A stretch of 10,240 bases of DNA from Planctomycetota bacterium (GTDB taxonomy: Bacteria > Planctomycetota > Phycisphaerae > UBA1845): positions 1 through 10,240 of the forward strand of contig JAJRUK010000034.1 of NCBI GenBank assembly GCA_024277835.1. The letters run 5' to 3'. How positions within the stretch are numbered: position 1 is the first letter of the stretch; every line of letters begins with the position of its first letter. The notes below the pieces were generated by a model. It saw nothing but the letters and a program-made list of their open reading frames with translations. It searched no databases and had not been told where the DNA came from. Positions 1-7,051 of the stretch are shown here, piece after piece. A program made the position numbers and the translations under genes.

Positions 1-1339
1 CCGATGCATGCGAAATCACGTAGCGATGCTTCCCCGATTGCGATGGTAGAATATCTTCAACGCCTCGCCCGTCCACCGAGCCCAACTCCCCCAGAACGGG
101 GCGAACGCTTTTCGTCACCGATTCTCGTGAAACCAGCGCGATCCGATCGTCACAAACAACGTCAACCACCACACTGTAATCTTCATGTTGAGTGACTCGG
201 AATTGTTTGATCCCCGGCATCGCCCGAAGCGGATAAATAATCGCCAGCGCATGCTTCACATCGCCGTCGGGCAGATACAGGAAATCGGTCGTACGCCCGG
301 CAACGACATCCATCATCGGCAACCCCCGCCCGCACGCGCATCGCCCCGGCAGAAGTCGCCCAACGTCACCCGTGCGATAGCGAATCAGCGGCATCGCGTA
401 GTTATCAAGATGCGTTACGACAATCTCGCCCTGCTCACCAACCGGAACCGGCTGATCGTTTTTCAAGACCTCGACGACAACATGTTCCGCCATCAAATGC
501 ATCGATCCGAGCGGACATTGATGCGTGATCAGCCCTGCGTCGCGACTGCCGTAACAATCTGCCACCGGCACACCAAAGAACGATTCGATCTCTTCCCGAT
601 CTTGCGGGACGCAAACCTCACCCGTCACAAAGACGGCCTTCAGTGCGGTGGTATCAACGTTGAAGTTTCGCGATCGAGCGTGACGAACCAACCGGGCGAT
701 ACTGCTGGGATATCCAAACAGTGAAACCGGTTTGAACCGATTCCATCGCACCAAGTACTCGTCCATCCGCTCCGGTGACATATGAAACGCGTCAAGAAGC
801 AGATGGTTGAACAACCCATCTCGGAATTTCTTGAGCTTGTCGGTTCGACTCGCCTCGATCGGCGAACCCCACAGGTAAAGCTCTCGATCGCCCGGACGGA
901 CACCAAACCAACGATGCGTACGAATACGGGCAGCCTGATCGCACGCTTGCCGACGACGATCGACGTAAAACGTCAGCGGCTCACCCGTCGATCCGCCGGT
1001 GTTGGACTCAAAAATCCCACCCTGCACATCCGCCCAAAGCATCTCTGACATCGACTCGCGAATCGCCGCCTTCTCCAGCACCGGCAGGGCACCGAGAATC
1101 ACAAACGGATCATCGCAATCCAGATTCGCCCCCACCTCCGACAACCGCCGCTCGTAAAACGGCGTATTGATGGCTGCGTGACTCAGTATCGCCCGAAGCT
1201 TTTCCCGTTGAAGTGACGCGACCTCGCTCGGCGCATTCCACTGCGACCACGCCAGCGCCCGCGCCTCCGACAGGGTTCTGCGACCTAGCAGGCGCTCATG
1301 CAGCGGCAAAATCAAATGTCGAGCGACGGCTGGAAGCAC
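1..1339 (-). CDS. PaaK/CapK-family AMP-forming ligase (phenylacetate-CoA ligase-like), C-terminus cut by window edge
   Basis: This is an adenylate-forming enzyme of the phenylacetate-CoA ligase / CapK branch, which activates a carboxylic acid with ATP and usually passes it to CoA or another acceptor. The substrate cannot be told from sequence. 446 codons are visible, close to the usual length of about 440-460, so only a few residues are missing. The N-terminus has the CapK-like HERLLGR (14-20), an SQW (32-34) and NTPFY (58-62). The ATP-binding loop SNTGGSTGEP is at about 112-121, the aromatic-Gly motif CYGSRD at about 262-267, YRTGD at 321-325 after a PLIR stretch, a short CAC pair soon after, and the C-terminal SGK with the probable catalytic lysine at about 437. 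The frame opens after a TAA at 1427-1429 and holds no early ATG. GTG 1339 is chosen because it gives the family N-terminus; a weak AUAGG lies just upstream. It lies 144 bp downstream of gcvH on the same strand, so co-transcription is possible. Confidence 0.85.
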   Translation of the reverse strand, partial: MLPAVARHLILPLHERLLGRRTLSEARALAWSQWNAPSEVASLQREKLRAILSHAAINTPFYERRLSEVGANLDCDDPFVILGALPVLEKAAIRESMSEMLWADVQGGIFESNTGGSTGEPLTFYVDRRRQACDQAARIRTHRWFGVRPGDRELYLWGSPIEASRTDKLKKFRDGLFNHLLLDAFHMSPERMDEYLVRWNRFKPVSLFGYPSSIARLVRHARSRNFNVDTTALKAVFVTGEVCVPQDREEIESFFGVPVADCYGSRDAGLITHQCPLGSMHLMAEHVVVEVLKNDQPVPVGEQGEIVVTHLDNYAMPLIRYRTGDVGRLLPGRCACGRGLPMMDVVAGRTTDFLYLPDGDVKHALAIIYPLRAMPGIKQFRVTQHEDYSVVVDVVCDDRIALVSRESVTKSVRPVLGELGSVDGRGVEDILPSQSGKHRYVISHAS

Positions 1340-1483
1340 GTATAACCTATTGCAAATAGACAACTTGCGGCGCAAGCCGAGCGCAACGATGCCCTCGGTC
1401 CTTCTACCTCGCAGGTTTATCGGCGGTTATCGGGCGGAAATGTGGTTATCGCCCCAGATCGTGCATGCCCAGATCACAAAGTC

Positions 1484-1867
1484 TCAAGCATTCTCAATGA
1501 AATTGGTGTACTCAGCCGCGGTCATGAGCGATTGAAGCTGCTTCGCGTTGTCGGCGGCAATCCTGACAATCCAGCCCTCTTCAAAGGCGTCGTCGTTGAG
1601 CAGCTCCGGATGATCCGCCAGAGCGACATTGACCTCGGTAATGGTCCCGGAGATTGCAGAGAAGATTTCCGACGTGGCCTTCACGGACTCAACCTCGCCC
1701 ACGGCGTCCCCCATCGCGATCGCGCTACCAACCTCGGGAAGCTCGACGTAGGTAATATCCGTCAGCTCATCGGCGGCATATTGCGTGATCCCCATGGTGA
1801 CCACGCCTTCCTCGATCAGGAACCACTCGTGCGTCTCAGCATATTTTCGATCGGCAGGTACGTTCAT
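1484..1867 (-). CDS. gcvH: Glycine cleavage system H protein
   Basis: GcvH is the small lipoyl-carrying protein of the glycine cleavage system. Its lipoyl arm carries the aminomethyl group from the P protein to the T protein and is re-oxidised by the L protein, in the cytoplasm. The 127-residue length is standard. The N-terminal KYAETHEW (8-15), the GITQYAADEL stretch (26-35), the lipoylation site ESVKATSEI with Lys63, and the downstream SGTI and LLNDD motifs all match the family. The ATG at 1867 has a good Shine-Dalgarno, GAGAGG, 4 bases upstream (1872-1877). The gene follows gcvT on the same strand after a 99-bp gap with no terminator-like hairpin, so the two are probably one transcript. 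Confidence 0.97.
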   Translation of the reverse strand: MNVPADRKYAETHEWFLIEEGVVTMGITQYAADELTDITYVELPEVGSAIAMGDAVGEVESVKATSEIFSAISGTITEVNVALADHPELLNDDAFEEGWIVRIAADNAKQLQSLMTAAEYTNFIENA

Positions 1868-1966
1868 CGATCCTCTCAGTGTATCGTTTACGTGAAAACC
1901 CTTGCAATACCCGGTTTCGCTCTCATCCGACGCTCGCCGCTTCGGAAAGGCGATTATCTAACGTGA

Positions 1967-3067
1967 TTAACCCCGTTTGTAAAACGGTAATTTTACAACC
2001 GTCGCCCCCGTCCGCTTGCTCCCGACCGCAACCTCCACGGTCGTCCCCACCTCAGACGCCTCAGCCGGGAGAAAACCCATCGCGATACTCGTCCCTAAAG
2101 TCGGGCTTAGCGTGCCGCTGGTGACCTCGCCAATCGCCTCGCCACCACGATAAACGGCTGCGTGCTGACGGGCAATACGCCGACCTTCAAGCTGCAACCC
2201 GACCAGCCGCCGCGGAACCCCCTGCTCCTTCACCGCCCGCATCGCCTCCGAACCGATGAAATCCCTCGACAAGTCCACACACCAACTCTGACCCGCCGTG
2301 AGCGAATCCCAGTCCTCCGAAAGCTCGTGGCCATACAGGGGCATGGCTGCTTCGATGCGGAGCGTATCACGCGAGCCAAGCCCCGCCGGTCTCACCAACG
2401 GATGAGGCGAATTCTTCGTCCCGAGAAGTTTCGGAACCAGCATCCCGACCAAACCAGCCGGGACAACAACCTCGACCCCGTCCTCACCCGTATACCCGCA
2501 TCGGTAAATCGTGATTGCGATCGGGCCAACCTGGCGGACCGTAAATCGATACCTTTTCAGCGACGAGATACCCCCGGCCCCGAACTGCTCAGCCACCTCC
2601 ATCGTCTTTGGACCCTGGCAGGCGATCATGGCCGTGGCGGTTGTCTGATCGGTAAGCTCAACATCATGACCCGCCCTGTGCTTTTCGATCCACGCAACGA
2701 TCTTGTCGCGATTGGACGCGTTGCAAACGATCCCCCAATGCTCCTCGAACCGCGAGACGATTACGTCGTCGAGAATCCCGCCGTCTTCACGACAAATATG
2801 CGAATAATACGATCGGCCAACCTCCGCACCGGCAAGTTTGCGCGTGCAGAGGTGATCCAGGAACTTTTCGCAATCACCACCGATCAGCTTCAACCGGCCC
2901 ATGTGCGAAACATCAAACACGCTGCACGCGGTGCGCGTATGGTTGTGCTCTGCGAGAATCCCGGCGAACTGCACGGGCATCTCCCACCCGGCAAACGGAA
3001 CCATCTTCGCCCCAAATGCAACGTGGGTGTCGTAGAGAGGCGTTCGTTGTAACTGTTCAGATATCAA
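1967..3067 (-). CDS. gcvT: Glycine cleavage system T protein (aminomethyltransferase)
   Basis: GcvT takes the aminomethyl group from lipoyl-GcvH, releases ammonia and passes the one-carbon unit to tetrahydrofolate as 5,10-methylene-THF. The 366-residue length matches the family (about 364 in E. coli). Visible hallmarks are TPLYDTH (9-15), FAGWEMPVQF (25-34), DVSHMG (52-57), the GGILDDVIV stretch with the catalytic aspartate near 100-101, RCGYTGEDGVE around 190-200, and RIEAAMPLYGHEL in the folate-binding region. The folate-binding barrel domain is followed by the usual C-terminal GcvT barrel. The start appears to be TTG: an in-frame TGA lies three codons upstream and no ATG or GTG precedes the conserved TPLY motif. 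A GGAG lies 9 bases upstream of the TTG. gcvH follows 99 bp downstream. gcvP is absent from the window. Confidence 0.97.
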   Translation of the reverse strand: MISEQLQRTPLYDTHVAFGAKMVPFAGWEMPVQFAGILAEHNHTRTACSVFDVSHMGRLKLIGGDCEKFLDHLCTRKLAGAEVGRSYYSHICREDGGILDDVIVSRFEEHWGIVCNASNRDKIVAWIEKHRAGHDVELTDQTTATAMIACQGPKTMEVAEQFGAGGISSLKRYRFTVRQVGPIAITIYRCGYTGEDGVEVVVPAGLVGMLVPKLLGTKNSPHPLVRPAGLGSRDTLRIEAAMPLYGHELSEDWDSLTAGQSWCVDLSRDFIGSEAMRAVKEQGVPRRLVGLQLEGRRIARQHAAVYRGGEAIGEVTSGTLSPTLGTSIAMGFLPAEASEVGTTVEVAVGSKRTGATVVKLPFYKRG

Positions 3068-3076
3068 GCTCTTTCA

Positions 3077-3080
3077 CTCC
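3077..3080 (-). promoter_or_regulatory. Ribosome binding site supporting the TTG start of gcvT
   Basis: On the minus strand GGAG (inside GGCGGAG) lies 9 bases before the TTG at 3067. It supports that unusual start, because the frame is closed by a TGA just upstream and offers no other start before conserved residues. Confidence 0.5.
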
Positions 3081-3178
3081 GCCAGCAAACCGTGCAAAGG
3101 CTCCCAAACCAAAACAACAACCCACCGTAGAAACCCGCCCCGCATGTGTCAATGTCAACGGCCTGCGATCGACCCCGA

Positions 3179-3844
3179 TCACCCCGCGTTCCACTGAAGC
3201 GCTTCGGAGAGGGGCTTTTTCGGAAGGTCGGGGACGGTGCAATCTTTGGCGGGATAGCCCACCGGCATCAGCAGGAACGGCTTCTCGTTTACCGGGCGAC
3301 CCAGAATCTCTCGCATAAACCCCATCGGACTCGGCGTGTGCGTCAGCGTACACAACCCAACCTGTTGACAGGCCATGATGAAGAACCCGGCGGCGATCCC
3401 CGCTGACTCTTGCGGGTAGTAGTTCGGGTATCGCTTGCCGTCGATTTCTTCCCAGTCGATCCGAAACAGCACGACAAGATATGGCGCGATCTCAAGAAAC
3501 GGCTTGTGCGCGTCGGTCCCGATCGGTTCGAGCGCGGCAAGCCACGCCTGAGGCATGCGATGGCCGTAACTCTCCCGTTCTTCCTGCTCGGCTGCGAGTC
3601 GGATCTCATGCTTGAGCTTCGGATCATCCACGACGACAAACCGCCAGGCTTTGCGGTTGGCACCGCTGGGAGCGGAGTGAGCAATCGCGATGACCTTTTC
3701 AAGAAGGTCGCGCGGCACCGGATCATCGCTGAAAAAACGACAACTCCGCCGCCGATCCATCTCCGCGCAAAGTGCATCCGCGCGAGCGTGCATGTCGTCC
3801 TCATCGCGCTGCGCAAACTTGTATGGGATCATCTTCGCAGGCAT
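3179..3844 (-). CDS. Nitroreductase-fold flavoprotein, iodotyrosine-deiodinase-like
   Basis: This is an FMN-dependent nitroreductase-superfamily protein whose whole length resembles iodotyrosine deiodinase (IYD), the enzyme that reductively removes halogen from halotyrosines. Counting from the ATG at 3832 (217 residues), it shows RRRSCRFF (27-34) and SAPSGAN (53-59) as FMN-contact regions. Further along are NYY-ES-GIAAG, THTPSPM, LGRPVNEKPF, and PVGYPA followed by VPDL near the C-terminus. Glu85, Tyr89 and Lys110 have the spacing of human Glu157, Tyr161 and Lys182, the active-site lid residues that hold iodotyrosine. The frame stays open up to a TTG at 3928, but that extension reads through a palindromic repeat and has no family similarity, so ATG 3844 or ATG 3832 is the likely start. 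Neither has a clear Shine-Dalgarno. gcvT starts 111 bp downstream. The general call is firm; the deiodinase activity is inferred from residues only. Confidence 0.88.
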   Translation of the reverse strand: MPAKMIPYKFAQRDEDDMHARADALCAEMDRRRSCRFFSDDPVPRDLLEKVIAIAHSAPSGANRKAWRFVVVDDPKLKHEIRLAAEQEERESYGHRMPQAWLAALEPIGTDAHKPFLEIAPYLVVLFRIDWEEIDGKRYPNYYPQESAGIAAGFFIMACQQVGLCTLTHTPSPMGFMREILGRPVNEKPFLLMPVGYPAKDCTVPDLPKKPLSEALQWNAG

Positions 3845-3897
3845 GGTATGACAGCCAGTTGAAAAAGTGTGGCACCGGCACCTCGTTTGAAAGAACC

Positions 3898-3973
3898 GAG
3901 CCGCGACCGTGAGGAAGCGATTCCTCAAAGCCGCTACGAACTCTCACACATCGCTCCCTCACGGTCGCGGCTC
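3898..3973. repeat. Large intergenic inverted repeat (24-bp arms), planctomycete-type palindromic element
   Basis: The arms 3898-3921 and 3950-3973 are reverse complements over 24 bp with a single mismatch (A3915 against C3956), including 17 perfect bp GAGCCGCGACCGTGAGG. The 28-nt loop is 3922-3949. It lies 40 bp beyond the ndk stop and about 54 bp before the nitroreductase start. In the ndk direction it would form a long hairpin, but the bases after it (GGTTCTTTC) are not a real U-tract, so it is not a classic intrinsic terminator. From memory, similar GAGCCGCGACCGT-AGGGAGCG units are scattered in planctomycete genomes; this was not searched. Confidence 0.8.
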
Positions 3974-4012
3974 TGAAAAACGATCACCCGCGCGTCGGAA
4001 TACGTGAAAGCG

Positions 4013-4474
4013 TTACGAGTCGTCTTTCGGATAAACCCAGCCGCTCGACGCGAGCGAATACTCTAGCAATTCATCATCCTTGAAATAAAGTGCAATCTCT
4101 GTCGAGGCTGACTCGGGCGAGTCGCTACCGTGAACAAGATTGTACGAACGCGAAGCGCCAAAGTCGCCGCGGATCGTACCCGGGGCAGCCTCGAACCCGA
4201 ACGTCTTACCCATCAGCGTGCGCGAAATTTCGATGCAGCGGTTGCCCTGCAAGACAAGCACAACCACCGGACCCGATGTGATGTAGTCGATTAAGCCCGG
4301 ATAAAACGGCTTGCCCTTGTGCGGTGCGTAATGCCTCTCTGCAAGATCTCGCGAAATCTTCATGAACTTCATCGCGCCAAGCGAAAGGCCCTTTTGTTCG
4401 AATCGCTGCAATACCTGTCCGATGAGGCCTCGCTGAATCGTATCCGGTTTGAGAATAATCAGTGTTCTGTCCAT
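4013..4474 (-). CDS. ndk: Nucleoside diphosphate kinase
   Basis: Ndk transfers the terminal phosphate of a nucleoside triphosphate, usually ATP, to other (d)NDPs through a phosphohistidine, balancing cytoplasmic NTP and dNTP pools. The 153-residue chain has ILKPD near the N-terminus with the nucleotide-contacting Lys9, the G-LIG helix, HY-H-GKPFY (48-58), SGPVV (67-71), the GTIRGDFG stretch (99-106), and the active-site signature NLVHGSDS with His115. The tail ends in a WVY motif, like the longer Bacillus and eukaryotic enzymes and unlike the shorter E. coli one. The ATG at 4474 has only a distant AGGGA upstream, so initiation signals are weak. A terminator separates it from the upstream peptidase gene, so it should have its own promoter in the 4475-4697 gap. 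Confidence 0.97.
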   Translation of the reverse strand: MDRTLIILKPDTIQRGLIGQVLQRFEQKGLSLGAMKFMKISRDLAERHYAPHKGKPFYPGLIDYITSGPVVVLVLQGNRCIEISRTLMGKTFGFEAAPGTIRGDFGASRSYNLVHGSDSPESASTEIALYFKDDELLEYSLASSGWVYPKDDS

Positions 4475-4697
4475 CGCTTTTACTATTTCCCTGCTTCGTT
4501 GTTTTTGTTGTTATGAATCATCGTCGGCGAGCACCAACCGCCCGCCGTCACAACCCCGATCATCGTATCGAGGTGGGCGGGTGGTACCATATCCCGCAAG
4601 AAATAACAACCAAAAAGGGCACGCAACGCGAAAAAAGCAGTCCGAGCGGCGAGCGCAAGCGATCCATGTCTTCACACGTCGTCGCACCCACGCGTAC
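4475..4697. other. Intergenic region upstream of ndk, no gene seen
   Basis: This stretch lies between the peptidase terminator and ndk and should hold the ndk promoter. I see no convincing -35/-10 pair with correct spacing. The short open frames here lack family features, and one begins inside the terminator hairpin. Confidence 0.4.
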
Positions 4698-4735
4698 AAA
4701 AAAAGACCGGCAAGCGCCAAGTCGCTCGCCGGTCT
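4698..4735 (-). terminator. Intrinsic terminator of the S41 peptidase gene
   Basis: Read on the minus strand, a 13-bp stem (one G-U pair, otherwise perfect, core AGACCGGC/GCCGGTCT) with a 6-nt loop ACTTGG is followed directly by a run of seven T (4698-4704, one paired in the stem). It begins 34 bp after the stop codon of the peptidase, in the right orientation for rho-independent termination, and separates that transcript from ndk. Confidence 0.92.
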
Positions 4736-4768
4736 ATTGTGGTCCGTTGGGTATGAAGTCGCTGGCCG

Positions 4769-7051
4769 CTAAGGCTTCGCCTCGACCGACCCCTGGCCAT
4801 CCGGCGACCCCTTCAGATCAGCCGCCGCCAGCGTCGGATACCGCTCAGCGACGAGCTTCACACGAAGAAACAGGAGGGCAGTATCTACCTGCGGATCGAC
4901 GCCCTTGGGCCTACCGTTTTCGTCGGGCTGATCCAGCTTGGGCAACTTGTCTGCCTCGTCCTCGGCAGCATCCGCCACCTTTTCGTCGCCATCTTTGTCT
5001 TTGCCGTCGCTCGCTTCCTCGTCCTTGTCTAGGTCTTTGTCTTTGGCGTCAGCCGTTTTCTCGTCTTTGTCTTTTTCTTCCACTTCGGGTTTTTTCGGGC
5101 CGAGCAAGTCCATCTCGCTTCGCCCCTTCCAGGCGTTGTACGACTCCCAGCGGCCCAGTCGAATCGGAACGTCAGGATCAACGCCCCACTTCTCCGCACC
5201 CGGATGACGATGCAGCGACACACCGCTAGGCAAGTAGTACCGGGCGGTCGTCAGCTTGAGTTTCGCCTGCGACGAACTCAGTTGAATCAGATTCTGCACG
5301 CTGAATTTCCCGAACGTCCGCTCGCCAATCACCACGCCGCGATGATTGTCGCGGATCGCACCGGATACGATCTCCGAAGCGCTCGCGCTGCTATCGTTTA
5401 CCAGCACCACGAGCGGCAGGTCAGAGTAAGGGCCGGTCCCCGGCGTATCGAGCTGTTGATCTTCCCGCGGATTACGACCCTTCGTGCTTACGATGTTGTC
5501 GCCGTCTTTGAGAAACAGCGCCGACATCCGCCAGGCTTGGTCGAGCAGACCGCCCGGATTCCAGCGCAAATCGAGAATCAAGCCTTTCAATCCATGCGGT
5601 TTGAGTTCACTGATGACGTTCTGTAAATCTTCAACGGTGTTGCGCTGGAAATTCGTCACGCGGATATACGCGATCCCGCGATCTTTGTCGCGCCAGTAAT
5701 CCCAGGTCTCATCGGGCTTTCGCGTCCAACCTTTGACCGACTGAATCTTCACGCGCTTTCGCGTCAGATCAAAATCAATGCTCTTGGTCCCTCGACGAAT
5801 CGTCAGTACGACCTGCGTATCACGCGGACCGGTGATCGTATCGACGACCTTGTTGGTCGAAAATCCCTTGATCGAAACGCCATCGACATCCGTAATCACA
5901 TCGCCCGCCTGCACACCCGCACGAAAGGCGGGTGCGTCCTCCATGGGCGTAACAACCTCGATCTCATCAAGTTGATTCTTACGAATCGAAATCCCGACCC
6001 CGATGTAGTCCCCGCGCGTGTGTTTGTCGAAATCTTCCGTCGCACTAGGCCAAATGACGCTCGTGAAATCATCCAGCGGCTCAAGCGCCCCGTTCATCAA
6101 TTCCTTGACAATCAGTTCTTCGGGAAGCTGAACCGTCTCTTTATTGATACGAATCGCACGACGGAACCGGCGCACGCACTCCTTGCGATCGACGCGCGGG
6201 GCATGTCGAACCTGATCCAGATGCTGCTGAATGCGCACCTCGAAGTCATTGCGCTCGTCGGCGTCTTCAAGACCTTTGAACGTCTCCTGCGCGCTCTTGG
6301 ACTCCGCCAGAAGCAACATCTGCTCCAACCCCGCTTCTGTAATCGCCTTGAAGTCCGGCGTTTCAACGTAGTAGTACTCGATGTGTTCCAGCGCCGCCTC
6401 CGCGTCACGCCATTGAACGCGCTCGATGCGCTCCTTCCAGTTGCTCTTTTCGCCGAACATCGCGTCCAGTCGCAGATGCGTCAGGACTTCGTTCTCAAGC
6501 TTCTGGTAACGCGGCTCCCGATCGTACAGGACACCAAGATCGGCGTAGATGTGCCAGGCTTTTCGCCACTCATGCTCCTTGCGAAACTTGTCCGCCGCCT
6601 CAAGCGCGTTGTTCACCAGCTGGCGCATCCAGTCGGTTTCCAGCATCGCGTCGCGATCGTCAGCGACGTCGGCAGCCTTAATCGCCTGATCAAGTGCCTT
6701 CGTATGCTCCTTGCGCTCGATGCGCGCTTTGGCATACCCCACGTACTTTTCATATTCCTGATGATCGAGTTCTTTTCGAGACTCCTGCTGTTTCTCAAAC
6801 TCGGCAAGCCACTCACGAACCTCAGACACCTGCTTGACCGGAGAATGAACCTTTGCCAGCAGCTTGTTCGCGCGCTCAAACTCGCCCTGCGAACAGAGCT
6901 TCACACTCTGACGCCAAGCGTCGTCCGGACGGGATGCGGAGGCTGTCTTGCCATCGCCCGCACGAACCGGTGCAAAACCGGCGAGCAGAACGCCCGCCAT
7001 CAATATGAAAAGACTCAGAGTTTCAAACGAATATCGCGACTTGCGTTGCAT
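4769..7051 (-). CDS. Secreted S41-family carboxyl-terminal processing peptidase with PDZ domain
   Basis: This is an exported Ser-Lys peptidase of the CtpA/Prc type, which trims or degrades envelope proteins from their C-termini. The 760 residues begin with a signal peptide (basic MQRKSR, hydrophobic core about 12-26, likely cleavage after VRA at 31). Next come an Ala/Glu/Lys-rich helical stretch, about 45-300, that looks TPR-like; a PDZ domain (about 347-432, with YIGVGI, DAPAFRAGVQAGD and ITGP); and the S41 core (about 455-632). Its motifs are DLRWNPGG (494-501), SSASASE with nucleophile Ser557, and GERTFGK with general-base Lys582, exactly 25 residues later as in CtpA/Prc. A Lys/Asp/Glu-rich segment (about 655-703) precedes a last helix, DPQVDTALLFL. 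The ATG at 7051 has a strong AAGGAG 5 bases upstream. The substrate is unknown; the long helical N-terminus may recruit partners. Confidence 0.93.
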   Translation of the reverse strand: MQRKSRYSFETLSLFILMAGVLLAGFAPVRAGDGKTASASRPDDAWRQSVKLCSQGEFERANKLLAKVHSPVKQVSEVREWLAEFEKQQESRKELDHQEYEKYVGYAKARIERKEHTKALDQAIKAADVADDRDAMLETDWMRQLVNNALEAADKFRKEHEWRKAWHIYADLGVLYDREPRYQKLENEVLTHLRLDAMFGEKSNWKERIERVQWRDAEAALEHIEYYYVETPDFKAITEAGLEQMLLLAESKSAQETFKGLEDADERNDFEVRIQQHLDQVRHAPRVDRKECVRRFRRAIRINKETVQLPEELIVKELMNGALEPLDDFTSVIWPSATEDFDKHTRGDYIGVGISIRKNQLDEIEVVTPMEDAPAFRAGVQAGDVITDVDGVSIKGFSTNKVVDTITGPRDTQVVLTIRRGTKSIDFDLTRKRVKIQSVKGWTRKPDETWDYWRDKDRGIAYIRVTNFQRNTVEDLQNVISELKPHGLKGLILDLRWNPGGLLDQAWRMSALFLKDGDNIVSTKGRNPREDQQLDTPGTGPYSDLPLVVLVNDSSASASEIVSGAIRDNHRGVVIGERTFGKFSVQNLIQLSSSQAKLKLTTARYYLPSGVSLHRHPGAEKWGVDPDVPIRLGRWESYNAWKGRSEMDLLGPKKPEVEEKDKDEKTADAKDKDLDKDEEASDGKDKDGDEKVADAAEDEADKLPKLDQPDENGRPKGVDPQVDTALLFLRVKLVAERYPTLAAADLKGSPDGQGSVEAKP
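4943..5089 (-). repeat. Low-complexity Lys/Asp-rich coding segment inside the peptidase gene
   Basis: Imperfect short repeats of GAC/AAA-type codons (GTCTTT on the plus strand) encode runs such as KDKDEK, KDKDLDKDEE and KDKDGDEK, about residues 655-703 of the peptidase. Such hexamer repeats are prone to length change by slippage. It is probably a disordered charged linker between the catalytic core and the terminal helix. Confidence 0.65.

Noticed and set aside
3068..3178. Glycine riboswitch ahead of gcvT
   Set aside because: The gap is only 111 bp and shows no tandem aptamer-like pairing or conserved glycine-riboswitch core.
3845..3928. N-terminal extension of the nitroreductase to a TTG at 3928
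   Set aside because: It reads through the left arm of the inverted repeat, has no family similarity, and good ATG starts exist at 3844 and 3832.
3898..3973. Inverted repeat as a rho-independent terminator of ndk
   Set aside because: The hairpin is strong but the following bases in the ndk direction are not a U-tract and the loop is long; a repeat element fits better, though a role in ending transcription is not excluded.
4511..4720. Minus-strand 69-codon frame with two hydrophobic stretches
   Set aside because: Its TTG start lies in the loop of the peptidase terminator, it has no ribosome site, and its composition is that of noncoding intergenic DNA.
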